Shown here one piece after another: positions 1 through 5,529 of a stretch of DNA of 8,638 nucleotides. Positions within the stretch are counted from its first letter, which is position 1; the number at the start of each line of letters is the position of its first letter. The position numbers were made by a program, and so were the translations under genes. The stretch is from Acidobacteriota bacterium (GTDB lineage Bacteria; Acidobacteriota; Vicinamibacteria; Vicinamibacterales; UBA8438): assembly GCA_003533545.1 (NCBI GenBank), contig DQEK01000160.1, forward strand, positions 1 to 8,638, given 5' to 3'. The notes beneath the pieces are model-generated. The model saw nothing but the letters and a program-made list of their open reading frames with translations, did not search any database and was not told the origin of the DNA.

Positions 1-608
1 GACAGACCATCGATGCCGATGGCCGCTATTACTACCGGATCGGAGAGACGGGCCTGCTGGCCCTTCGTGGACGCTGGTTCAAGAGCTTCGGCGACTTCCC
101 AGATTTCTACTACTTCGGCGGAAACGGAGAAATGCGGGGGTATGAGTACCTTGAGTTTATTGGCCACAACGCCGGCCATTTCAATGCGGAGCTTCGTTTT
201 CCACTGATCGAAGCGATGCTCACGCCGATCGGGGTGCTGGGTGGAATTCGAGGCACCTTCTTTTTCAACCTAGGTGGAGCGGGGCTGAACGGACAGCCGT
301 TCAAGCTGTTCTCAAACACCGACGAAGAGTTCACGCCCATCATAGGATTCCGGCAAGATCCGTTGACGTTGAATGTCGAAGCAGTAGAAGGGTCGACGAC
401 CGCGGTTTCCGGATTCCGTCTAGTAAATGGACGCGCATCTTACGGTATCGGTGTGGAAACCTTCGTGATTGGGTTCCCGGTGCACTTCGACTGGTCGTGG
501 CGAACCCTGTTCAACAAGGAATGGGAAGACCTCGTCTATGCGACGCAGGGGGGTAGCACAAATTTTCGTAGACCACGTTTCGGCTTCTGGATCGGCTACG
601 ACTTCTGA
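1..608 (+). CDS. C-terminal part of an Omp85/BamA-like outer-membrane beta-barrel protein (5' truncated)
   Basis: The reading frame is open from the left edge (first full codon at base 3) and gives 201 residues ending in a TGA at 606-608. It is the C-terminal end of an outer-membrane barrel. Residues 38-47 read FGGNGEMRGY, the G-G-x(n)-R-G-Y signature of the Omp85 superfamily loop, followed by NAELRFPL at 61-68, a typical barrel strand of this family. Alternating aromatic/hydrophobic strands follow, and the protein ends in phenylalanine (GYDF), as expected for a BAM-inserted barrel. The N-terminal part is outside the window, so I cannot tell whether this is a BamA/TamA-type assembly factor with POTRA domains or one of the proteins with a TolB/WD40-like propeller fused to such a barrel; the sequence style suggests the latter (inference). 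The downstream neighbour is convergent. The ATG at 132 lies inside the conserved signature and is not the true start. Confidence 0.8.
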   Translation, partial: QTIDADGRYYYRIGETGLLALRGRWFKSFGDFPDFYYFGGNGEMRGYEYLEFIGHNAGHFNAELRFPLIEAMLTPIGVLGGIRGTFFFNLGGAGLNGQPFKLFSNTDEEFTPIIGFRQDPLTLNVEAVEGSTTAVSGFRLVNGRASYGIGVETFVIGFPVHFDWSWRTLFNKEWEDLVYATQGGSTNFRRPRFGFWIGYDF

Positions 609-700
609 GCGGTGACACATCTCCCTCGTGACACCTTGCGGACCCTCAGCTCGTTACAAAATAGAAGACAGCTCGCTTGGTGCGGACGGACAGAGCGCAG

Positions 701-2206
701 CTATAGTTTCTTTAGTTTCAGCACGCTGCGATCGAGGTCGAGCGTGACCCGGTAGTCGCTGAGAAACCTGTGCCCCACAATGCCACCAATCTGAAACCCC
801 AGTAGCGCACTTGGGCGGTGCAAATTGAGGACGACCACCGAGTAATTACGATAGAGCAGCTGGTCAAACGCGAGATTGGTGCCTGGCCGGAGATAGGCAT
901 CGTCGTCCCACCCTGACGTCCCATACACCTTAATCGGTACCCTGCGGACAGTCAGCGGCGCCAGTAGATTGGCCGTGCCACGACTGATCGAAATGACTTC
1001 TCCGCCGGTATCCACAACGAAGCTACGCGGATGTTCGCCATCAACGACCCCGCGAACCACCGCTAACCGGTGATGCCGCAGCGGCAACACTATGTCCGCC
1101 GGCTCATCAGGAAGCTCTTCACCAATGATCAACTGCCGCTGCCCGTAGTCGATCGTGACCGACAGTCCAAGGGCAATCGGCGAAAATCCTTCTGACTCCG
1201 GAGTAGGAAGTCCGCCGAGTGGCGGGCTTTTAATGATCGCCGGCAAGTTGGTTACTTCAAACGACCCAATTTGCAACGACTCAAGCCGGGCCGCCTGCAG
1301 GCCCCGCAACCCAATTTCGCCCACGCCGGCACTGAGGGTGTTGGCCACCGGCTGTACGCCCAGGTCTTGAGCCACCGGCTCTGAGAGAACCGTTTGCTCA
1401 GCGCCGGTATCCACAACGAAGTCAACAGCGGAACGCCCATTAACGCGGCCGCGCACGATTACCTTGTCTCGCTCAACGCGAAAGGGAATGGTATGAACTC
1501 GTCCGGGTTCGGTCAGCTGCACCGCCTGGCGGTCGCCAAACGAACGCAAAAATTGCACTTCTGCACGCGCCCAATCCGCTTTCTCCGTGTTCGTTGAAGA
1601 CGGGAGTAGCCCGACGTAACGTTCGTACGCATCGGCTGCCTCGCCAAAGCGATGCATCCGCTGGTAAACGAATCCGAGCGTATGGTGAAACTCTGGGGTA
1701 TTTGGTGCAATTTCTAGAGCTGCCTGAATCCAGTCGAGAGCGTCATCGTAGGCTCGCCGCGTCGCCAAACTCTGAGCTAACCCATGACGACCACCGGCCG
1801 AACCGGCATCTATTGCCAGCACGTCTCGATAAACCGCTTCGGCCTCGTCGAACAGCCCTGATGACCAGAGTCCGTCCCCCACCAACGCCAGCGCCGACGG
1901 GTCCGTCGGCGCCAAACTACGCAGAAGCAATGCCTCTCGGTGTGCCTCGGTAAACTCAGCGACCTGCAGCAAGCTTTGCAGCAGACCGCTCGAAACCCGA
2001 ACGAGCTGTTCCGAGGTGGCGCCCGGTTTCGCTTGGTCGTACGCCGGAATTGATTCCCAGTACCGCTGGTCCCCCCGAAGAAGATCACCGAGCTGCAGCC
2101 GAGCCTCGCTACGAGCACTCTCTGACGCTGACTGGGCGTCGATCACGATAGGCAGCGAAGCCGCTACCGCCACGCCAAAAACCAAGGCACGAACCGCGAA
2201 TCGCAT
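701..2206 (-). CDS. Exported TPR protein with two tandem retropepsin-like aspartic protease domains
   Basis: The protein has 501 residues. The ATG at 2206 is chosen because GGAGGAG lies 4 bases upstream and a signal peptide begins exactly there: a basic MR start, a hydrophobic core, and a probable signal peptidase I site after residue 24 (VIDA|QS). An ORF extension to 2290 would add 28 residues without a signal or family features. Residues about 37-206 form four to five TPR units (one ends FDEAEAVYRDVLAIDA, another FGEAADAYERYVGLLP), likely a protein-binding arm. Two aspartyl protease domains follow, each with hydrophobic-hydrophobic-DTG active-site strands: FVVDTGAEQ with Asp266 and FVVDTGGEV with Asp399. 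The second ends in the usual GIVGHRFLSDYRVTLDLD motif; the first has a shorter version, LGLSVTIDY. This resembles Asp_protease_2/gag-asp-type domains. Both Asp residues are present, so a single-chain pseudodimer is plausible (inference). Substrate is unknown; the expected location is the periplasm. Confidence 0.85.
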   Translation of the reverse strand: MRFAVRALVFGVAVAASLPIVIDAQSASESARSEARLQLGDLLRGDQRYWESIPAYDQAKPGATSEQLVRVSSGLLQSLLQVAEFTEAHREALLLRSLAPTDPSALALVGDGLWSSGLFDEAEAVYRDVLAIDAGSAGGRHGLAQSLATRRAYDDALDWIQAALEIAPNTPEFHHTLGFVYQRMHRFGEAADAYERYVGLLPSSTNTEKADWARAEVQFLRSFGDRQAVQLTEPGRVHTIPFRVERDKVIVRGRVNGRSAVDFVVDTGAEQTVLSEPVAQDLGVQPVANTLSAGVGEIGLRGLQAARLESLQIGSFEVTNLPAIIKSPPLGGLPTPESEGFSPIALGLSVTIDYGQRQLIIGEELPDEPADIVLPLRHHRLAVVRGVVDGEHPRSFVVDTGGEVISISRGTANLLAPLTVRRVPIKVYGTSGWDDDAYLRPGTNLAFDQLLYRNYSVVVLNLHRPSALLGFQIGGIVGHRFLSDYRVTLDLDRSVLKLKKL

Positions 2207-2215
2207 CTCTCCTCC
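2207..2215 (-). promoter_or_regulatory. Ribosome binding site of the TPR/aspartic protease gene
   Basis: On the minus strand GGAGGAGAG directly precedes the ATG at 2206-2204, with GGAGG at 2215-2211, 4 bases from the start codon. This near-consensus Shine-Dalgarno decides the start in favour of 2206 over the farther ATG at 2290. Confidence 0.7.
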
Positions 2216-2291
2216 AGCGCCAACAACGCGCCACACGCACCACCGTGACGGCTCCACACCGCGGCGGCCAACTACGCCTGATATCGACAAC

Positions 2292-2320
2292 GGGGGTAAG
2301 GCGATCTAGAGCGGACCCCC
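2292..2320. repeat. Imperfect inverted repeat between nuoI and the protease gene
   Basis: GGGGGT at 2292-2297 is exactly complementary to ACCCCC at 2315-2320. The 17-base spacer contains a further CG...CG pair around the palindrome TCTAGA. It lies in the 228-base gap between the end of nuoI and the start of the downstream protease gene, about 85 bases before the protease start. No T-run follows on either strand, so it does not look like a standard intrinsic terminator. It could be an operator or an RNA hairpin, or chance. Confidence 0.3.
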
Positions 2321-2434
2321 AACCTTCAAAGACACAACAAGCGGTCTATGGACACGCTCCAGAGAACGTCGTGGAATCGTGCATGGTTCCCTTTCGGCTA
2401 GTCAGGCCTGAACCACACAGTAGCATCGAGCAGG

Positions 2435-2905
2435 TCAACGCGTGTACCGCTCGGTCGGAACACCGTCATACATTTCATCGACCCGCAGTATTTGTCTCTG
2501 GCGGTCGTAGCTGCCCAATTCGTAATCTTCACTCATAATCAGGGCTTTAACCGGCTTGGTCGGGCAGACCTCAGCACACAGACCGCAAAAGCTACAACGC
2601 GACAGATTGAAATCAAAGAAGTCGAGCACTTTGATCTTATGCCCTGGCTCCCGGTGCCCACCGAGAAAAATCAGTTCGTCCGGGCACGCCTTGGCACATT
2701 GATCACACACAATACAAGTTTGAGCGCCAGTCTCAGGCTCGACCTGGAGCCGGAGCACCCCGCGAAACCTTGGTGCGACCGGACGGCGCTCGGCCGGATA
2801 CTGAAATGTGAACGCGGGCTGGGGGGTGTACTTGAGCGTGACCAGGAGGCCCTTAACCAAATCGACCAGAAAGACCATCCGGAAGAACTTCTTCAACTGC
2901 CGCAC
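2435..2905 (-). CDS. nuoI: NADH-quinone oxidoreductase (complex I) subunit I
   Basis: The product has 156 residues and is the 8Fe ferredoxin-like subunit of complex I that carries clusters N6a and N6b in the peripheral arm, passing electrons toward NuoB. Two CxxCxxCxxxCP motifs are complete: Cys64/67/70/74 (CIVCDQCAKACP) and Cys104/107/110/114 (CSFCGLCAEVCP). The N-terminal segment (QLKKFFRMVFLVDLVKGLL) matches the amphipathic region that lies on the membrane, and PRFRG precedes the first cluster as in the family. The GTG at 2905 is chosen because AGAGGG sits 5 bases upstream and the start lies 2 bases after the nuoB stop; the next candidate, the ATG at 2878, would cut the membrane-facing helix. 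The in-frame extension back to 3049 overlaps nuoB and has no family similarity. It is somewhat shorter than Thermus or E. coli NuoI (about 180 residues), chiefly at the C-terminus, which ends shortly after the conserved E-D-Y-E-L segment. It is co-transcribed with nuoB and fdxA by position. Confidence 0.93.
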   Translation of the reverse strand: MRQLKKFFRMVFLVDLVKGLLVTLKYTPQPAFTFQYPAERRPVAPRFRGVLRLQVEPETGAQTCIVCDQCAKACPDELIFLGGHREPGHKIKVLDFFDFNLSRCSFCGLCAEVCPTKPVKALIMSEDYELGSYDRQRQILRVDEMYDGVPTERYTR

Positions 2906-2907
2906 GG

Positions 2908-3444
2908 TTACCCTCTGTCCTCGACAAGAATCGGCTCTGTCTGCCCCACCATGACGACCCGCTCCTTGCGGAGCACGGTGTTCTCTTTCCGGATCTTGTC
3001 CTGGAGACGCATCAAACCGTACAGCAATGCTTCCGGGCGAGGCGGACATCCAGATACGTACACATCCACCGGAACCACCTTATCCACGCCCTGCAACACT
3101 GCGTAGGTAGGGAACGGACCACCCGCGTTGGAACAACTTCCCATTGAGATGACCCACTTTGGCTCTGGCATTTGGTCATACAGCCGCCTCAGCACCGGGG
3201 CCATCTTCTTGGTCACCGTCCCAGCCACGATCATCAGGTCGGCCTGACGGGGCGACGCACGAAACACCTCGGCGCCGAAACGAGCGATGTCGAATCGGGA
3301 CGCTGAGGTGGCCATCATCTCTATCGCGCAACAGGCCAATCCGAAGCCCATCGGCCACAAAGACGACTGGCGAGCCCAGTTGAGTACCTTATCGAGGTTC
3401 GTCGTGATGATGTTGTCTTCGAACTGGTGGTCAATCAATCCCAT
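2908..3444 (-). CDS. nuoB: NADH-quinone oxidoreductase (complex I) subunit B
   Basis: The protein of 178 residues is the subunit that binds cluster N2, the terminal [4Fe-4S] centre that reduces quinone at the NuoB/NuoD interface. The four ligand cysteines are visible: the adjacent pair Cys38-Cys39 in [12 protein letters not shown], Cys104 in [11 protein letters not shown], and Cys133 in [12 protein letters not shown]. The segment [21 protein letters not shown] is also typical of the family. The length agrees with the Thermus homologue and lacks the N-terminal extension of some proteobacterial proteins. The ATG at 3444 fits the family N-terminus; the Shine-Dalgarno is poor (GGCGAG about 10 bases upstream). 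The start lies 15 bases after the fdxA stop and its TAA is 2 bases before nuoI. The normal partners nuoA, nuoC and nuoD are not beside it in this window, so the rest of complex I must be encoded elsewhere or be absent. Confidence 0.95.
   Translation of the reverse strand: MGLIDHQFEDNIITTNLDKVLNWARQSSLWPMGFGLACCAIEMMATSASRFDIARFGAEVFRASPRQADLMIVAGTVTKKMAPVLRRLYDQMPEPKWVISMGSCSNAGGPFPTYAVLQGVDKVVPVDVYVSGCPPRPEALLYGLMRLQDKIRKENTVLRKERVVMVGQTEPILVEDRG
2911..2916 (-). promoter_or_regulatory. Ribosome binding site of nuoI, inside the 3' end of nuoB
   Basis: AGAGGG on the minus strand is part of the last two nuoB codons, immediately before its TAA stop (2910-2908) and 5 bases before the nuoI GTG at 2905. 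The arrangement supports the GTG start and suggests translational coupling of nuoB and nuoI. Confidence 0.55.
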
Positions 3445-3459
3445 GGGGTGTTTGCTCGC

Positions 3460-3723
3460 CTATTTCCCTTCGAACCAGTTAGCGTTGGTCTCGCAGAAAC
3501 TCTCCCATTCGTCAGGAACCTCGTCATTGGCAAAAATCGCCTCGACGGGACACGCTGGGACGCAAGCGCCACAGTCGATGCATTCGTCCGGGTGAATGTA
3601 GAGCATCGTCTCGGCCTCAAACTCCTCTTCGTCCTTTCGAGGGTGGATACAATCCACCGGACACACGTCCACGCAAGCCGTGTCCTTCGTTCCGACACAC
3701 GGTTCACAAATGCTATACGCCAT
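3460..3723 (-). CDS. fdxA: Small bacterial ferredoxin, 7Fe/8Fe (Thermus-type) family
   Basis: The product has 87 residues and is a low-potential soluble electron carrier of the cytoplasm. The first cluster region is C6-x2-C9-x7-C17-x3-C21-P with an additional Cys25 ([13 protein letters not shown], then VCPVDC), and the second is Cys48/51/54/58 ([12 protein letters not shown]). This order matches Thermus-type ferredoxin and Azotobacter FdI, which hold one [3Fe-4S] and one [4Fe-4S] cluster; whether the first site here is 3Fe or 4Fe cannot be read from sequence alone. An acidic loop ([10 protein letters not shown]) lies between the two cluster regions and is longer than in the Thermus protein. 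An extra Cys77 lies near the C-terminus. The ATG at 3723 is chosen over an upstream in-frame start at 3789 because of the strong Shine-Dalgarno GGAGGGG and because the family begins just before the first Cys. It is the first gene of the fdxA-nuoB-nuoI unit. Confidence 0.92.
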   Translation of the reverse strand: MAYSICEPCVGTKDTACVDVCPVDCIHPRKDEEEFEAETMLYIHPDECIDCGACVPACPVEAIFANDEVPDEWESFCETNANWFEGK

Positions 3724-4315
3724 CAAACCCCTCCGTTGTCCTACACCTACCGCCGTAACAACAGACACCGCCTGACCCAGCCCGCTCACTCTAGTTCACA
3801 GAACGAGGCCCACGGCGCCGCCCCAGAGCGTAACCCGCCTTGGTGGTCGCGTTCAAGGCCAACGAATGAGTGGTCTTCACGCGCCCCGCAGACGTCTCAT
3901 TCTATCAGTGTCAGACTCGGCCCCCCTCTGCGGCCCAGACCAGGGCAGTTGTCCAAATCGAACCAGTTTCACCCCGTGGTGAACCGTACCAGGAGCTACT
4001 CAGTCCCGAAAACAACCACGGGCTCAGTTCCTCACTGGGTGCGGCACCAGGCGGTTGCTCGCCCCTCAGACATGGAATTTTGGCGATACGCCTTCAGCCC
4101 ACTACGTCGGGTCCGTGCGCCGGTCCAGCCGTCCAGGCAGTCCTCGAAGCTCGCCAACTCAACTCCCCTAACCGGAATCTCGACATCGTTACCCTGTCTT
4201 CCTTCGCCTCAGTGCCTAGGTCGGACGTGGGGAACTCAACATCCACGAATTCACTTTTCCACAGTTATATGGCGACGGATTGCACCGGCTCCAGAGAGAA
4301 GCTAACATCGCCGGG
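3724..4315. other. Gene-free divergent intergenic region between fdxA and lipA
   Basis: About 590 bases lie between the fdxA and lipA starts. No reading frame here has recognisable protein features: the open frames are rich in Ser, Pro and Arg and look like chance. I specifically looked for LipB motifs (lipB often precedes lipA) and found none on either strand. A perfect 6-bp hairpin with a 4-base loop (TTCACC-CCGT-GGTGAA) is at 3968-3983. A TTATAT at 4265-4270 could be a -10 element for lipA, but no good -35 hexamer is seen at the right distance. The region must carry promoters for both flanking units, which would not need this much length. I see nothing else that I can support. Confidence 0.5.
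3728..3734 (-). promoter_or_regulatory. Ribosome binding site of fdxA
   Basis: GGAGGGG on the minus strand ends 4 bases before the fdxA ATG (GGAGG ends 6 bases before it). It is the strongest Shine-Dalgarno in the three-gene unit and fixes the start at 3723. Confidence 0.7.
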
Positions 4316-5281
4316 ATGATCAAATCGGGCGATCAACCGACGCCAGCTACCATACCAGCCAGGTTCATCCGCGGCAGGCGCCTCAGAAACGACCCCGTGG
4401 CCGGTGGTGCGAAACCTCACTGGCTCAAGGTCCGGGCACCGGGCTCACCCGGGTATCGACATCTCAAACGCCTGATACAGGAACATTCGCTGAACACGGT
4501 TTGTGAGGAAGCCAGTTGCCCGAACATCGGAGAATGCTGGCACCATGGCACCGCGACATTCATGATCCTGGGTGGGGTTTGCACGAGGGCATGCACCTAC
4601 TGCAATGTCACGCACGGGCAGCCTGGTCCGGTTGACGCCGAAGAGCCGACACGCATCGCCCAGGCCGTGCAATTGCTCGGACTCGACTATGTCGTCATCA
4701 CCTCAGTCGACCGGGATGACCTCGATGACGGGGGAGCCAGTGCATTCGCTGCAACGATCACCGAGACACGCGCCTTCTCACCCAATTGCCACATCGAAGT
4801 TCTGGTCCCAGATTTTGGCGGGCGGGAGACCTCGCTGGACGACGTGTTGACAGCAGCACCCGACGTGTTGAACCACAACATCGAGACTGTTCCGCGTCTG
4901 TACAGAAGCGCGCGCCCCGGGGGAAACTACTCCAGGGCCCTCAAGATACTCCAGAGGGCTCGACTTCAGAACCACGAGAAGCCGACGAAATCTGGGCTAA
5001 TGGTGGGATTGGGGGAAACCTGGGAGGAGTTGGTGCAGACCTTGACCGATCTACGCGAAGTGGGATGCGGCATCTTGACGATCGGGCAGTATCTTCGTCC
5101 TTCGCCGGCACACCTCCCCGTGTCCCGCTACTATCACCCCGACGAGTTTGCAGCGCTCAAACAAGTGGCAGTAACGCTGGGATTCGGGCACGTCGAGTCA
5201 GGTCCGCTGGTACGTAGCTCGTATCATGCCCACGAACAGGCTGATGCATTCGGCGCCGAGGCCCCCTCGTCCGCGCGATAG
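4316..5281 (+). CDS. lipA: Lipoyl synthase (radical SAM)
   Basis: The product has 321 residues. LipA inserts two sulfur atoms at C6 and C8 of an octanoyl group already attached to E2 or H-protein, completing the lipoyl cofactor. The family's auxiliary cluster motif is CEEASCPNIGEC (Cys63/68/74), the radical SAM motif is CTRACTYC (Cys89/93/96), and the C-terminal RSSY that supplies the serine ligand of the auxiliary cluster is at 300-303. Between them are the conserved VVITSVDRDDLDDGG, LNHNIETVPRLY and KSGLMVGLGE segments, so the gene appears intact. The ATG at 4316 is preferred, but the Shine-Dalgarno is weak; a TTG at 4280 would add 12 residues and cannot be excluded. The N-terminal 40 or so residues before HWLKVRAPG are not conserved. 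It diverges from fdxA and converges on lpd. LipA needs an electron donor such as ferredoxin or flavodoxin, so the adjacent fdxA is a possible partner (inference). Confidence 0.96.
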   Translation: MIKSGDQPTPATIPARFIRGRRLRNDPVAGGAKPHWLKVRAPGSPGYRHLKRLIQEHSLNTVCEEASCPNIGECWHHGTATFMILGGVCTRACTYCNVTHGQPGPVDAEEPTRIAQAVQLLGLDYVVITSVDRDDLDDGGASAFAATITETRAFSPNCHIEVLVPDFGGRETSLDDVLTAAPDVLNHNIETVPRLYRSARPGGNYSRALKILQRARLQNHEKPTKSGLMVGLGETWEELVQTLTDLREVGCGILTIGQYLRPSPAHLPVSRYYHPDEFAALKQVAVTLGFGHVESGPLVRSSYHAHEQADAFGAEAPSSAR

Positions 5282-5471
5282 ACGCGCAGAGTAATCTCGA
5301 TGGAGCCTAACCGAACCTGTCTGAGTTTACGGGCCGACGGTCCCGGGCGCGTGCTGCATCGGCACATGCCAACGCTTTCCGAAACCGTGAGCCGGCCGGG
5401 CCTGTAGCATTGACGCAGCCCCCACGAGTCCTCTCGCGCAGAGCGAACAGCAAACGGGCCTGGACAGGGAA

Positions 5472-5504
5472 CCTAGGTGTCTGGATTAAACACGACGACC
5501 TAGG
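5472..5504. repeat. Inverted repeat between convergent lipA and lpd
   Basis: CCTAGGT at 5472-5478 is complementary to ACCTAGG at 5498-5504, giving a 7-bp stem with a 19-base AT-richer loop. It lies in the 248-base gap between the convergent lipA and lpd stop codons, 26 bases beyond the lpd stop. Transcripts from both sides could form a hairpin here, but no U-tract follows on either strand, so a bidirectional terminator role is only a guess. CCTAGG is itself a palindrome, so the pairing is easily met by chance. The rest of 5282-5529 holds no supported feature. Confidence 0.25.
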
Positions 5505-5529
5505 CACGCCGGCCTGCGATGAACCATCT

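Noticed and set aside
609..700. Possible terminator between the barrel gene and the convergent protease gene
   Set aside because: No stable stem followed by a T-run could be found on either strand in these 92 bases.
2906..3049. N-terminal extension of the nuoI frame
   Set aside because: It overlaps nuoB in another frame and has no NuoI similarity; the GTG at 2905 has its own ribosome binding site.
2492..3106. Plus-strand 204-residue frame antisense to nuoI and nuoB
   Set aside because: It is an antisense shadow of two clearly conserved genes and shows no domain of its own.
3427..4305. Long plus-strand open frame (292 residues) over fdxA antisense and the intergenic region
   Set aside because: Its first third is antisense to fdxA, the product is Ser/Pro/Arg-rich without domains, and there is no ribosome binding site. 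It is open by chance in GC-rich DNA.
3870..4319. Plus-strand frame of 149 residues whose TGA overlaps the lipA ATG (ATGA)
   Set aside because: The 4-base overlap looks like coupling, but the start is a GTG with no ribosome binding site and the sequence is low in conserved-looking features; no LipB or other motif was found.
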